Assembly (NCBI GenBank): GCA_028283145.1
Contig: JAPYNY010000012.1
Span: 1-64,000, forward strand
DNA from: Candidatus Hopanoidivorans cymbastelae
GTDB taxonomy: Bacteria > Actinomycetota > Acidimicrobiia > Acidimicrobiales > Hopanoidiivorantaceae
Reading direction: 5' to 3'
Length of the DNA: 64,000 bases
A model generated the notes under the pieces. That model did not search any database. It saw nothing but the letters and a program-made list of their open reading frames with translations, and was not told where the DNA came from. The position numbers and the translations under genes were made by a program. Position 1 is the first letter of the stretch, and each line of letters starts with the position of its first letter. Shown in pieces: positions 25,595 through 35,816 of this stretch.

Positions 25595-27259
25595 TTAGCT
25601 CACCATTTCGCGCAACTGAAATTTCAGTACCTTGCCTGAAGCGTTAGTCGGAAGCTCGGGTAAAAAGATTACTTTTTTGGGAACTTTGTAGTTGGCCATC
25701 TGCGTTTTGCACCAGTCTAGGAAATCTTGGTCATTAATTTGATGGGGTTCCCCGCTTGAGTGCAATTTGGGAACCACAAAGGCTGCGCAAACTTCACCCA
25801 TCCGCTCATCCGGCGTTCCCACTACAGCCACTTGGGCCACGCTTTCGTGTGCCAAAATCAGATTTTCTATTTCAGCGGGATAGGCGTTGAAACCACCGAC
25901 TATGAACATATCCTTCTTTCGGTCGGTTATGGCAATGTAGCCTTGGGCGTTCATGACGCCTATATCACCTGTGTGCAACCAGCCTTCAGAATCAATGGCC
26001 TGTAGGGTAGCTTCTGGGTCACCGAAATAACCTTGCATTACGTTATAGCCTCTGACCAGCACCTCACCAGCTTGGCCCCTTGGCAACTCAAAGCCGTCAT
26101 CGTCGGCGATACGCACTTCAACGCCAGCAATGGCGCACCCAGATGTGGTGGCTATGGTTTCAGGATCGTCATCGTGGCGACACATCGTGGCAATAGCTGA
26201 ACTTTCTGTCAAGCCGTAGCCGGTTACCACCGTCTCAAAGCCGAGATGGTCCCGCATTTGGCGAATCAACTCAACTGGAATAACGGCTGCTCCGGTTACC
26301 GCCAGACGCAAAGAAGTCAAGTCAAAGTCGGGCAGTTGCGGGTGGTTGAGGATGCTTTGGTACAAGGTGGGTGGCCCAGGCATCACGCTGATGCGGTGGA
26401 TAGCAACCTTGCGCATGACCTTTTCAACGTCAAAGACGGCATGCGGGTAGATGGCACATCCCGCCATTATAGAAGCCAACCAACCCGCCTTATAGCCGAA
26501 GCCATGGAAAAAAGGGTTGACGACGAGATAGCGGTCAGAACTGGTCAAGCCCACTAGATCGCTCCAGACCTTATAACCTCTGAGTGACTGGGCATGGGTG
26601 GTCATAACCCCTTTGGGCATGCCAGTAGTGCCTGAAGTAAACAAGATATCTGAAAGATCCTGGCTGCGGCGAGCGTTGATGCGGGCTTGGAGTTCAGCAT
26701 CTGAAACACGTTCGGCACGAGACAAAAAATCTTGCCAACTTGTAAGCGCCCCGATCACCTGGGCAACTCCGCTAGGTGTTGCATCCAAAGACACAATCTC
26801 TGCTAACTCTGAGAGTCCTTTGACTGGAAGGTCAGCCGTAGCTGGGCCGTGAGCTTGCCCCAACAGATCCACGTAGTCGGTGTCAAGGAAGTTTTGAGTG
26901 CATAGCAGCATTGAAGCACCGCTTTTTTGAATGACAAAACCGGCCTCACGCCCTTTGAAACGAGTATTCAATGGCACTAGTACGGCACCAGCAGCTTGCA
27001 ACCCTATGGCCGCTATGATCCATTCCGCCATGTTGGGCGCCCAGACAGCCACGCGATCATCTGGCTCAATGCCCGAAGCGATGAAGGCTTTGCCAGCTCG
27101 TTCCACCGCAGCTTGAAGTTGGTTGTAACTGAGTTGCTTATCTCTATCAGTGTCGGCTATGGCCACAGCATCTGGCTGTTCTTGCGCCTTGGTTTGCACC
27201 AGCTTGGGAATGGTTTCCCAGAGCAGGTCTCCACGAGTTGTATCAGCTGAGTTCGTCAT
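25595..27259 (-). CDS. AMP-dependent acyl-CoA synthetase/ligase
   Basis: Activates a carboxylic acid to acyl-CoA via an acyl-adenylate. From the ATG at 27259 it has 554 residues. Motifs: phosphate loop DILFTSGTTGMPKGVMTTHA near 215, VVTGYGLTESSAIATMCRH near 340, GWLHTGDIGVMNAQGYIAITDRKKDMFIVGGFNAYP split over A5-A8, and the catalytic lysine in PTNASGKVLK near the C-terminus. The chain length or aromatic preference cannot be told. The frame extends upstream into the preceding gene, so the later ATG is preferred. It follows the formate dehydrogenase genes by 22 bases, but a functional link is not obvious. Confidence 0.9.
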   Translation of the reverse strand: MTNSADTTRGDLLWETIPKLVQTKAQEQPDAVAIADTDRDKQLSYNQLQAAVERAGKAFIASGIEPDDRVAVWAPNMAEWIIAAIGLQAAGAVLVPLNTRFKGREAGFVIQKSGASMLLCTQNFLDTDYVDLLGQAHGPATADLPVKGLSELAEIVSLDATPSGVAQVIGALTSWQDFLSRAERVSDAELQARINARRSQDLSDILFTSGTTGMPKGVMTTHAQSLRGYKVWSDLVGLTSSDRYLVVNPFFHGFGYKAGWLASIMAGCAIYPHAVFDVEKVMRKVAIHRISVMPGPPTLYQSILNHPQLPDFDLTSLRLAVTGAAVIPVELIRQMRDHLGFETVVTGYGLTESSAIATMCRHDDDPETIATTSGCAIAGVEVRIADDDGFELPRGQAGEVLVRGYNVMQGYFGDPEATLQAIDSEGWLHTGDIGVMNAQGYIAITDRKKDMFIVGGFNAYPAEIENLILAHESVAQVAVVGTPDERMGEVCAAFVVPKLHSSGEPHQINDQDFLDWCKTQMANYKVPKKVIFLPELPTNASGKVLKFQLREMVS

Positions 27260-27281
27260 GGCAATGCCAGGCTCAATTTGC

Positions 27282-28145
27282 CTAGTTGGGTTCAGGAGCC
27301 GATACGGGAGCAGCTCCGGTGCCAAAACGTCCTTTGATGCAAAGATGACCGTGCGAAACTTCGTGGTCGGCAGGTGAAGTTACCCTGACCACCGTTTCAT
27401 CTTGGGCCAAAATCTCAAGGTTGCAACCCACCCCGCAATATGGGCAGACAGTTCGGGTAGTAGCTTGTCTGGACTCGTCCCACTCCCCCGATTCCCGCAT
27501 TTCAAACTCGATATTAAAAATGAGCGCGCCAGTCGGGCAGACGCCAATACAGTTGCCGCAATAGACACATGCGGAGTCGGGCAAAGGAATGTCAAACTCA
27601 GTTGCGATTGTGGCGTCGAAACCGCGGTTGGCCACGGTAATGGCAAATGAATGCTGAGCTTCCACGCCACAGGCCTGAACGCATTTATAGCACAGCACAC
27701 ACCGGGCATAATCACGCACGTAGAGAGTATCTTGCAGTTTAGCGGCTTGAGACACGGTGGCAGCGGCTGGGCCGTGTCTGGATGGGTCAGCTTCATAGTC
27801 AGTCAGCCAGGCTTGCATATCTGTATCAGCTCTGGCAAGATCTACCGAGGAACTAAGCAGCTCCAACACCATTTTTCGGCTGGTGAGCACTCTGGCGCTG
27901 TTGGTGGAAATGGTCATGCCCTCTGAAACTTTTCTGGAACAAGCTGGTACTAGCGCTCTGGAACCCTCCAACTCCACAACACAAATCCGGCAGGTATTTG
28001 CGGGGGTGAGATTTGAGGCAAAGCAGATGGTGGGCAAGTTGATGCCACTAGCCTGACAGACCGACAAAATGGTATCGTCTGGCGTAGCTTCACATTGGGC
28101 GCCATCAATCTCCAGCGAGATTTTCGAGTTGCTCTGGGGATTCAT
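27282..28145 (-). CDS. Formate dehydrogenase N-terminal iron-sulfur module, encoded separately
   Basis: This 287-residue protein corresponds to the N-terminal half of NAD-type FdhA. It has a [2Fe-2S] ferredoxin domain (ICFASNLTPANTCRICVVEL, residues about 42-60), a segment with paired cysteine clusters CVLCYKCVQAC and CVYCGNCIGVCPTGAL for two [4Fe-4S] clusters, then the molybdopterin-oxidoreductase Fe4S4 motif CPYCGVGCNLE near 233. It ends soon after GHLCIKGRFGTG. In typical FdhA the chain would continue straight into RLTTPLVR, which here begins a different gene at 31911. The protein should wire electrons from the catalytic subunit to the diaphorase. It is the last fdh gene of the cluster. 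Confidence 0.9.
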   Translation of the reverse strand: MNPQSNSKISLEIDGAQCEATPDDTILSVCQASGINLPTICFASNLTPANTCRICVVELEGSRALVPACSRKVSEGMTISTNSARVLTSRKMVLELLSSSVDLARADTDMQAWLTDYEADPSRHGPAAATVSQAAKLQDTLYVRDYARCVLCYKCVQACGVEAQHSFAITVANRGFDATIATEFDIPLPDSACVYCGNCIGVCPTGALIFNIEFEMRESGEWDESRQATTRTVCPYCGVGCNLEILAQDETVVRVTSPADHEVSHGHLCIKGRFGTGAAPVSAPEPN

Positions 28146-28167
28146 GGTTGGCTAATCTTAGCTGGTC

Positions 28168-30009
28168 TCAGACCTTCAGCAAATTCAGCTGGATAGCTGA
28201 GCGAACAGCAGCGGCGGCAGTTTGCCCCAACCCGCAAATGGATGCATCGGTCATCACCGCATCCAGGTCGGCCAAGATATCTCGCTCATGGCTTTGCGCA
28301 GGGTTATCTCCTGGGGCAGGGTTGTCATTTTCAGCAACTGCTCTGAGCCGCTCCAAGGATTCTTTTTGGCGCACAGTGCCAACTCTGCAGGGCACGCACT
28401 GTCCGCAGGATTCATCCACAAAGAACTCCACGATATTAGCCATTAAATCAGCTATGTCAGCAGAATCAGGCACCACTATGACTGCGCCGGAGCCCAGGGT
28501 CAAGTTGACTGCGCCGGTGTCTTCAAAGCTGAGGGGCACCGCAAGCTGTTCTGGGCCGACAAAAGCTCCAGCTGCCCCGCCCAACAGCACCAAGGGTTCA
28601 GCTTCGGCACCAGCTAGTTGCAGCAATTCCGAAAGAGTGGTCCCCAGCGGAACTTCATAAAGCCCTGGTTTGGCGCAAGCACCTGAAAGGCAGAACAGTC
28701 GCGTACCCTTGGAAGCTTCAGTGCCGACCTGAGCGAAAGCTTCACTGCCTTCAGTCAGGATTGGCAAAATATTGGCAAATGTCTCAACGTTGTTGATCAG
28801 AGTCGGCTTGCCGAAAAGGCCGACTTCGGTTGGGAAAGGAGGTTTGCTTCTGGGTTCGCCTCGATAACCTTCAATGGAGTTGAACAAGGCAGTCTCTTCA
28901 CCGCAGATGTAGGCCCCGGCGCCTCGTCGCAACTCCAGACTGAAGCTGAAGTCTGCCCCAGCAATATCGGATCCCAAAAGCTTTGCTTCACTAGCTTCCA
29001 GACAAGCTTGAGCCAGAATTTGCATAGCAGCAGGATACTCGCTGCGGACGTAGATGTAACCTCGCTGTGCTCCTGTGACGTAGCCGGCAATGGTCATGGC
29101 TTCAATCAGCGCGAACGGGTCGTTTTCCAATAGAACTCTGTCCTTGAAGGTGCCTGGTTCTGACTCATCGGCGTTAGCTACCACATAGCGTTCGGTCTGG
29201 TCTGCTTGAGCTACCGCACGCCACTTTATGGCAGTCGGGAAAGCTGCTCCCCCCCGCCCGCGCAACTGAGATTTTTCCAATTCGCCTAGAACCCACTCAG
29301 GGCCGCGTTGGATAGCCAACTCAAGAGCGTGGTAGCCTCCACTGGCTCGATAGCTGTCTAGAGTTGTTGGCGTGCTGTCCAGAATCCGCTTGAGGAGTTT
29401 AGGTTTCCCAAGGCTGTAGGCCAACGGAATCGAAGCTGGGCTATGCTCCGAGGGAGTTTTTTGCGCCAACTCGGGTGCTTCAACTGCTGTTTCAAGTCTG
29501 GCGGGATTGGCTTCAGGCACGCAAAACCGTTGCGCAACAGAACCGGCGCATTCCACAAAAGCCATTGGAGCCAACTCGCACTGACCCAGACACGGGCTTG
29601 CATGGACTGCGACTTCCGAAGACTCCAAGTTGGCACTGGTCTGTTCAAGCAGTTCTTCGGCACCCATAAAACGACAGGCCATGTTGGTGCAAATGTGGAT
29701 AGCTTTGTCGGGCTGTGGAGTGGTTGGCAGCAGCGCGTAAAAGGTTGCCACACCATAGATGTCGGCGCGAGGAATTAAAAGCTGTTCGGACAACTCCTCA
29801 ACGGCCCCTTGGCTGATCCAACCCATTTGGTCTTTAAGAGCGTTCAGGGCTGGTAGCAACAGCGTGCGACGAGAGGCGCCTCTTCTGATGATGCGTTCAG
29901 ACCCGTTTCCGGCAAAACTGCCACTAGTTGGCGCATGTGCCTTCAGTGCCTTGGCTATGGCAGCCAATTCTTGCTGAGTTGCCTCAACTGTGCGCTTAGT
30001 CAGTTCCAC
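28168..30009 (-). CDS. Fused NuoE-NuoF-type NADH-binding diaphorase subunit of formate dehydrogenase
   Basis: A 613-residue fusion. The N-terminal 170 residues are NuoE/FdsG-like with a thioredoxin-fold [2Fe-2S] site (ICTNMACRFMGA and SPCLGQCELAP). The rest is NuoF/FdsB-like: NADH/FMN-binding GRGGAAFPTAIKW near 243, NADESEPGTFKDR near 268, GAGAYICGEETALFNSIEGY near 348 and the [4Fe-4S] ESCGQCVPCRVGT near 560. It would pass electrons from formate oxidation to NAD. It starts four bases after the stop of the catalytic subunit gene and ends 22 bases before the iron-sulfur module gene. Fusion of the E and F parts is known in some formate dehydrogenases and hydrogenases. Confidence 0.92.
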   Translation of the reverse strand: MELTKRTVEATQQELAAIAKALKAHAPTSGSFAGNGSERIIRRGASRRTLLLPALNALKDQMGWISQGAVEELSEQLLIPRADIYGVATFYALLPTTPQPDKAIHICTNMACRFMGAEELLEQTSANLESSEVAVHASPCLGQCELAPMAFVECAGSVAQRFCVPEANPARLETAVEAPELAQKTPSEHSPASIPLAYSLGKPKLLKRILDSTPTTLDSYRASGGYHALELAIQRGPEWVLGELEKSQLRGRGGAAFPTAIKWRAVAQADQTERYVVANADESEPGTFKDRVLLENDPFALIEAMTIAGYVTGAQRGYIYVRSEYPAAMQILAQACLEASEAKLLGSDIAGADFSFSLELRRGAGAYICGEETALFNSIEGYRGEPRSKPPFPTEVGLFGKPTLINNVETFANILPILTEGSEAFAQVGTEASKGTRLFCLSGACAKPGLYEVPLGTTLSELLQLAGAEAEPLVLLGGAAGAFVGPEQLAVPLSFEDTGAVNLTLGSGAVIVVPDSADIADLMANIVEFFVDESCGQCVPCRVGTVRQKESLERLRAVAENDNPAPGDNPAQSHERDILADLDAVMTDASICGLGQTAAAAVRSAIQLNLLKV

Positions 30010-30012
30010 TGA

Positions 30013-31911
30013 TTATCCAACAGAATTGCTTGGCAGTTTGTCAATGCGAATAGCTGTGGCCTTGAATTCCGAAGTCCCCGACAGCGGGTCCCAATCGTCA
30101 GGCACCAAAACATTGGTGTCAACTTGGTCGGCAAAGTGCAAAGTCAAAAAAGCCAGTCCCGCCCTCAAACTGCCTGCAACCCGCACAGGAGCCGTAATGC
30201 TGCCCCGCCTGGAAGTAACCCGCACGCACTCCCCGTCTGACAGATTCAATTGCTCAGCATCAAAGGAACTGATCTCCAAAGCTTCATCCAGCCGGAAAGG
30301 CGAACTATAGTTGCTTGACTGGACGCCTGTGTTATAAGAATCCAGTCTTCGCCCTGTAGTCAAGCGAATGGGGAACTCCTCATTGAGCTCATCTACCGGC
30401 GGGCGCCACTTTACAGCATTGAAAGGAGCTTTGGGCCCCGTAAAAGGTCGCTCCCAAAGCCGGCCATGCAAGAATTGGCTGCCTGGGTGATCTTCGCTGG
30501 GACAGGGCCAGCGGATACCGCCTAGTTCTTCCAAGCGTTGGTAGCTCATGCCCCGATGCATGCCAGACACCTGCCTGAGTTCGTCCCAGATAGCTTCAGC
30601 ATCAGGCAAACCCCAGTTGGCTCCAAGTGCATCAGCTAGCCGGCACACAATGGTGATGTCGTCCAGAGCCTCTCCGGGGGGCAAAAGGGCCGGCCGCATA
30701 AGCTGGACACGGCGCTCACTGTTGGTGACCGTTCCAGCTGTTTCCGCAAAACTGGCAGCAGCCGGCAGCACCACGTCGGCCATTGCGGCTGTGCGCGTCA
30801 GGTGAATGTCTTGCACTACGAGATGGTCCAGCCCCTCCAGCAGCTTGCGTGCGTGGGACACGTTGGCTTCTGAGTTGGCTGGGTTCTCCCCTATCACATA
30901 AAGGCAGCGCAACTCCCGGCGTTCCATGGCTTCAAACATCTCCGAGAGATGCCAACCAGGCTTTGGGGGGATGTGTGCGCCCCAGATGCCTTCAACTCGT
31001 TGGCGAATTTGTTCGTCTTGGAGATCTTGAAAGCCTGGCAGTCGGTTGGGCAGGGCGCCCATGTCGCCACCGCCTTGAACGTTGTTTTGTCCCCGCAGAG
31101 GACACAGCCCCGACCCATAGCGCCCCACATGGCCGCAGAGCAAAGCCAAATTTATGAGCGAGAATACATTTTCCACTGCCGTGTGGTGCTCTGTGATGCC
31201 CAAGGTCCAACAAAGTTGAGCCTTGTGGGATGTGGCGTAGTCATGTGCCAGCTCAACTATGCCTTCAGCAGGTACGCCGGTGATGTTCTCGGCTGCCTGC
31301 GGTGTATAGGAGGCAACCGATTCAGAGTAAGCCTCAAATCCTTCAGTTGCGTGGTTGATGAATTCTTCGTTGTAGAGTTTCTGGCGTATGATTTCATGCC
31401 CGACAGCGTTGGCCAAGGCAATGTCTGAGCCAACGTCCAACCCCAGCCATAAATCGGCAAAAACAGCAGTGGGTGAGAATCTAGGATCAACCACAATGAG
31501 CTTGGCGCCGCGCCTTTGGGCTGCCAGCATGTGATGAAACATGATCGGGTGGGCTTCTCTGGCATTTGAACCCCACAGGATTATCAGATCGGCGCAGCCG
31601 AGTTCTTCATATGAACTAGTGCCTCCCCCAGCTCCAAATACTGTCGCCAGACCGACGACGCTAGGGGCATGTCAAGTTCGGTTGCAGCTGTCTATATTGT
31701 TGGAGCCAACCACCGTGCGAGCAAATTTTTGGGCAATGTAGTTCAACTCGTTGGAAGCCTTGGAACATGAAAACATGCCAAAGCTCTTGGGGTCGGCTTG
31801 GCGAGCCTGATGTATACCCGTTGCAGCTCTATCCAGTGCCTCATCCCAGCTAGCTGGACGCAAGCCGTCTGCATCGCGTACTAGAGGAGTTGTGAGGCGT
31901 TGCTTGGACAC
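30013..31911 (-). CDS. fdhA: Selenocysteine-containing formate dehydrogenase catalytic subunit (Mo/W-bisPGD)
   Basis: Oxidises formate to CO2 at a molybdenum or tungsten bis-pterin cofactor. Two open frames, 31911-31675 and the one ending at 30013, are in the same frame and separated only by TGA (31674-31672). The text before it, GSNNIDSCNRT, and after it, HAPSVVGLATVFGAGGG, match FdhA around its catalytic Cys/Sec, so TGA is codon 80 read as selenocysteine. A SECIS-like hairpin follows. The product has 632 residues. Further landmarks: ILWGSNAREAHPIMFHH, IVVDPR, LRGQNNVQGGGDMGALP, IGENPANSEAN and the C-terminal molydopterin-dinucleotide domain (RLTTGRRLDSYNTGVQS). It lacks the N-terminal Fe-S domains, which a separate gene supplies. 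Confidence 0.95.
31626..31667 (-). promoter_or_regulatory. Bacterial SECIS element of the formate dehydrogenase gene
   Basis: Read on the minus strand just after the TGA, GUCGUC (31659-31654) pairs with GGCGAC (31648-31643), leaving a GGUCU loop. A lower stem of CCCC and AGC (31667-31660) pairs with GCU and GGGG (31632-31626). The GGUCU apical loop is, from memory, the same as in Escherichia coli fdhF. Confidence 0.82.
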
Positions 31912-31920
31912 TCTTTTAGT

Positions 31921-32874
31921 TTACGAAACATTTGAATTTGTAAAAGGCAGCGAGCATATTTGAGCTTCGGCGCCCGCGGCGGTAAACAACACGTCAGAGG
32001 GACTGACGGAGCGATGAGCCAGCACCAGACCGCTATATCCAAAACGGGGTGAACAAACCAGGCTTGTGAGCTGAGCTTGAGGCTTGGGCAGCTCTTGGAC
32101 ACCTTGGGGGTTTGAGCCGTATAGCTGTGAGCCGGCTTCACAAAAAATCTCGTCTGAGAAGTTCACGCCCAAAAGCCTCCTAGGAGCCCCGCTGCCACGA
32201 GAGTGCATTCGCTCGACCAACTCTTGGCCCACGTAGCAACCCTTGGTAAAGCTGACGGCTTCTTCCAAAAGGGCAGTGCCAATTTCAGATGGAATCGCCT
32301 CGGGCAGTATTTCTCGCCCCAACTGGGGGATGCCAGCTTCGACACGCAGAATGTCCAGCGCAGCTGGACTGCATTGGGGCATGTCAGCAGGTAGGGTCAG
32401 TTGCCGGCCTAAAAAATCAAAGCCTATGACATCGCCCCATTGAACTTGAGCTTTCAATATTTCAGGCTGGGTGCTTTCCGGCTGACAATCAGCAGGCAGC
32501 TTGGCTCCTCTATAGGAGTGCAAAACCCAGCTATCCTGTGAGATTTCGCATTTGACCCTCAGCAGAAAACGTTCCAGCCTTCTGTGGATGGCATCCCCCC
32601 AACCCGCTGGCACTTCCAACACAAAATGCTCGTCGGAGGCTCTGAAGATTCTGCCATAGGCCTCAACTTTGCCGGTGGGCTGGAGCAGAAAAGTCCAAAC
32701 AGCTTCCCCAGGCTCAAGGCTGGCTATATCTTGTGAGAGTTGCCCATTCAAGTATTCCGAGGCATCCGGGCCCGCTATGTTGACCACATCTCGGCTCTGC
32801 CTCACGTAACCAGCTTGGTCACGCAAGATAGCGTAGTGCTGGTGAAGTTCAGCAATCTCTTGAGCAGACGTCAC
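31921..32874 (-). CDS. ygfZ: YgfZ/GcvT-like folate-binding protein
   Basis: A tetrahydrofolate-binding aminomethyltransferase-fold protein of 317 residues that, in studied bacteria, helps maintain iron-sulfur enzymes. The diagnostic motif KGCYVGQELVERMHSRG is present near residue 220, with the cysteine intact, and the N-terminal fold shows LNGQLSQDI. It starts overlapping the trpE stop by four bases and ends ten bases before the formate dehydrogenase gene. Co-location with an iron-sulfur-rich enzyme set fits its role, though its first partner in the operon is trpE. Confidence 0.9.
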   Translation of the reverse strand: MTSAQEIAELHQHYAILRDQAGYVRQSRDVVNIAGPDASEYLNGQLSQDIASLEPGEAVWTFLLQPTGKVEAYGRIFRASDEHFVLEVPAGWGDAIHRRLERFLLRVKCEISQDSWVLHSYRGAKLPADCQPESTQPEILKAQVQWGDVIGFDFLGRQLTLPADMPQCSPAALDILRVEAGIPQLGREILPEAIPSEIGTALLEEAVSFTKGCYVGQELVERMHSRGSGAPRRLLGVNFSDEIFCEAGSQLYGSNPQGVQELPKPQAQLTSLVCSPRFGYSGLVLAHRSVSPSDVLFTAAGAEAQICSLPFTNSNVS

Positions 32875-34430
32875 CGCGACCTCCGCAGGGCAGACATCCG
32901 TCTGGCAGCTGGAACAGCTAGTAAAAGCGCTTTGGCCTTGTTACGGCACTCAAGCTCTTCGTCTTGAGGCACGCTGTCGGCCACGATACCGGCACCTGCC
33001 TGGACGCTGGCTTGGTTGCCTCTGACAATCATGGTTCTGATGGTGATGGCGGCATCTATGTTGCCCGAAAGATCGATGTAACCCACTGTGCCGGCGTAGG
33101 GGCCTCGGCTATGCTGTTCCAGAGAATCGATGATCTCCATAGCCCTGACTTTGGGCGCACCTGAAACCGTGCCGGCTGGGATTGTAGCCCGCAGTACATC
33201 CACGGCATTTTTGCCCTGCTGCAAATTTCCAGACACTTGGGAGGTCATGTGCATGACGTGGCTGTAGCGCTCCAGGGTCATCAACTCATCCAAGTGGAGC
33301 GTATTGAAATCAATGACTCGGCTGATGTCGTTGCGCGCCAGGTCGACCAGCATCACATGTTCGGCTTTTTCTTTGGGATGTTCCAGCAACTCTGCAGCCA
33401 TGCGGGCATCATCCAAATCGGTGCGCCCCCTTCGGCGGGTGCCCGCAATCGGACGCGAGATGACCTTGCCATCTGCAACTTGCACCAACGGCTCAGGGGA
33501 TGAACCAATGATAAACGTCTCTGGATCAAGCTCGGGAAACGAAAAATAATACATATATGGACTGGGATTTATTTGGCGCAGAACTCGATAGACATCCAGC
33601 GGCTGCGCATCCAGTTCAAAGTCAAAACGCTCAGACAGCACCACTTGAAAAATATCGCCTTCCAAGATGAACTCCTTGGCCGCTTCCACCGCGGTGTGAT
33701 ACTGCTCAGGTGTAACTGAAGTCTGAGTCTGAGGCAGCCCAAGATCCAAATCAGGCGGTGCGAACAGGGGCTCATGGTGGGCTTGCGCCCCGCTCAGCGC
33801 AAAGGCATCCAGCTGTTGGACGTGGGCATCATAAAGTTGGTCGAGTTCGTCTTCCGACGCAGCCGGCGGAATTAGCGCATTGCTGACAAGCGTGACGTTT
33901 TGCCTCCAATGGTCAAAAGCAGCTACCTCACCCACCAGCGAAAGGTATGAATCGGCAAGCTGGTAATGGTCTTGTGGGCGACTGGGCAGGTGTTCCACCT
34001 CGCGAACTATGTCATAACCCAAATAGCCCACCAAACCTGAACCAAAACTTGTCAACTCAGGGATTTGCGGAGCTCGTAGTTGAGACAGCAGCGCATCTAG
34101 GGCCACCAGCATGCCTTGGTCTGTTGGAATCGAAGCCAACACCGGGTGCAGCGATGGGCAGTTGTTGCCAGCAGCAGTTGGCTGGGGGGCTAACTCAACC
34201 TTCAAGCCGTGGGATTGCAAGATAGCCAGCGGACGTCGGCCCAAAAACGAATGGCGCCCCCAACGTTCGCCCCGCTCTACAGATTCCAGCAAAAACCCAT
34301 GTTCAGCTTGAACAACCCTTTGGTAAGCTGCGACGGGAGTTGTCTGGTCGGCTAATAATTCCTGCCAAACGGGAACGACGGAATAGTCAGTCGCAAAGCT
34401 ATGGAACTGTTCGCGACTGGGATGGATCAT
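32871..34430 (-). CDS. trpE: Anthranilate synthase component I
   Basis: Converts chorismate to anthranilate with ammonia or glutamine nitrogen from TrpG, the first step of tryptophan synthesis. From the ATG at 34430 it has about 519 residues. The N-terminal feedback site [18 protein letters not shown] is intact, so tryptophan inhibition is likely. Catalytic motifs follow: [43 protein letters not shown], and [19 protein letters not shown] near the C-terminus. The start lies 32 bases inside hisI, so the two are translationally coupled. No other trp gene is in the window. Confidence 0.95.
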   Translation of the reverse strand: MIHPSREQFHSFATDYSVVPVWQELLADQTTPVAAYQRVVQAEHGFLLESVERGERWGRHSFLGRRPLAILQSHGLKVELAPQPTAAGNNCPSLHPVLASIPTDQGMLVALDALLSQLRAPQIPELTSFGSGLVGYLGYDIVREVEHLPSRPQDHYQLADSYLSLVGEVAAFDHWRQNVTLVSNALIPPAASEDELDQLYDAHVQQLDAFALSGAQAHHEPLFAPPDLDLGLPQTQTSVTPEQYHTAVEAAKEFILEGDIFQVVLSERFDFELDAQPLDVYRVLRQINPSPYMYYFSFPELDPETFIIGSSPEPLVQVADGKVISRPIAGTRRRGRTDLDDARMAAELLEHPKEKAEHVMLVDLARNDISRVIDFNTLHLDELMTLERYSHVMHMTSQVSGNLQQGKNAVDVLRATIPAGTVSGAPKVRAMEIIDSLEQHSRGPYAGTVGYIDLSGNIDAAITIRTMIVRGNQASVQAGAGIVADSVPQDEELECRNKAKALLLAVPAARRMSALRRSR

Positions 34431-34791
34431 CGTAGCTGGCTTTGATGTCAAAATTCCTGAAAAAACACGACCGCTCACCTAAGTGGCAAGCCCCTTTGCC
34501 CGCTTGGTCAACTTTGAACAACAACGTGTCGCCGTCGCAGTCATAGAAGGCCTCCCTCAGATATTGTCGGTCGCCGGAGGTTTCACCTTTGCACCAGTAC
34601 TGTTGCCTAGAACGGCTCCAATACCACATGCGCCCTGAGGTGAGCGTGCGGCGCAGGGCCTCTGGGTTCATCCAGGCCATCATCAACACGATGCCCGTGT
34701 CGGCTTCTTGTACTATGGCAGGCACTAGGCCATCTGAGTTGTAGCTGATTGCCTGCAGTTGCTCAGGATTTAGAAACTCTTGGTCATCCAT
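34399..34791 (-). CDS. hisI: Phosphoribosyl-AMP cyclohydrolase
   Basis: Third step of histidine synthesis: opens the purine ring of phosphoribosyl-AMP. The 130-residue monofunctional protein has the zinc and metal motifs [22 protein letters not shown] and [10 protein letters not shown], and the [10 protein letters not shown] segment near residue 37. No HisE domain is attached. A short gap of about 120 bases separates it from hisF upstream. Confidence 0.95.
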   Translation of the reverse strand: MDDQEFLNPEQLQAISYNSDGLVPAIVQEADTGIVLMMAWMNPEALRRTLTSGRMWYWSRSRQQYWCKGETSGDRQYLREAFYDCDGDTLLFKVDQAGKGACHLGERSCFFRNFDIKASYDDPSQSRTVP

Positions 34792-34912
34792 GATTCAATT
34801 GAAAATTTTTATTTACCCGGGGATTTGCTTTTTTCGGGCTTGGTGTTCGCTTAGGGCTTGGTATTCAGGTTAACTGCAGCTATGCAGTCTGCTGCCGTGC
34901 ATCGCCGTGCCT

Positions 34913-35746
34913 CTATGCAAGCGGTGGCCTGACACGGATATTCAAGCTCAACAAGTGCTCCTTGGCCTGCGCTATGCTGAATTGCCCGTAGTGGAAAATG
35001 GATGCAGCCAAAACGGCCTGAGCACCCCCCAGCGTAACTGCTTCAGCTAAATGCTCCAGAGCACCGGCGCCTCCGCTGGCGATGGTCGGAATGTTGACTT
35101 TGGAAGTGATGCCCTGAGTCAGTGCAATGTCATAGCCGTCCTTGGTGCCGTCGGTATCCATTGATGTGAGCAGTATCTCCCCAGCACCTCTAGCTTCGGC
35201 TTCCTGTGCCCAAGCTATGGCATCCAAACCTGTTGGGGTGCGGCCGCCATGGGTGGTTACCTCAAAGAAATCAGCTGGCATACTTGGCTTGGCATTTGCC
35301 CCAGTTGGCTTGGCTCGTCGTGCGTCTATCGCCACAACGGTGCATTGAGTGCCGAATTCAGCGGAGACTTCATTGATCAACTCGGGACGCTCCACCGCAG
35401 CTGTATTCAAAGATACTTTATCGGCACCGGCCTTGAGCAAGCTGCGAGCATCTTCGACTGAACGTATGCCACCGCCAACTGTGAAAGGAATATGAACTTC
35501 GTCGGCTGTTCGGCGCGCCAACTGCAAGATAGTATCCCTGGCTTCAGACGACGCGGTGATATCCAAAAAGACCAGTTCGTCAGCTCCCTGAGCGCTGTAG
35601 AACTCAGCCAACTCCAGCGGGTCCCCAGCATCGCGCAATGACACGAAATTGGTGCCCTTGACCACCCTACCCTTATCCACGTCCAAACAGGGTATTATCC
35701 TCACAACCGTTGGGGAGTGCAGGTTTGCTGGGGGGTGTTGAGTCAT
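34913..35746 (-). CDS. hisF: Imidazole glycerol phosphate synthase, cyclase subunit
   Basis: Uses ammonia from HisH to convert PRFAR into imidazole glycerol phosphate and AICAR. TIM-barrel landmarks are intact: [16 protein letters not shown] (catalytic Asp), [38 protein letters not shown] (second catalytic Asp) and IASGGAG. The start is uncertain: ATG at 35746 gives 277 residues, a GTG at 35773 would add nine, and a GTG just before RIIPCLDV would remove about 21. The usual family length is near 255. The enzyme looks complete although its partner HisH is truncated here. Confidence 0.93.
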   Translation of the reverse strand: MTQHPPANLHSPTVVRIIPCLDVDKGRVVKGTNFVSLRDAGDPLELAEFYSAQGADELVFLDITASSEARDTILQLARRTADEVHIPFTVGGGIRSVEDARSLLKAGADKVSLNTAAVERPELINEVSAEFGTQCTVVAIDARRAKPTGANAKPSMPADFFEVTTHGGRTPTGLDAIAWAQEAEARGAGEILLTSMDTDGTKDGYDIALTQGITSKVNIPTIASGGAGALEHLAEAVTLGGAQAVLAASIFHYGQFSIAQAKEHLLSLNIRVRPPLA

Positions 35747-35816
35747 TGAAGAGCACAAGTCTTTGGGGAGCACTGAGTTGCTGCGTGGTGCTGGGGTTGT
35801 ATGACAGAAGTTGATT

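Noticed and set aside
31672-31911. Short gene of 79 codons ending at TGA
   Set aside because: It is the first part of the formate dehydrogenase gene; the TGA is at the known Cys/Sec site and the frame continues with family sequence.
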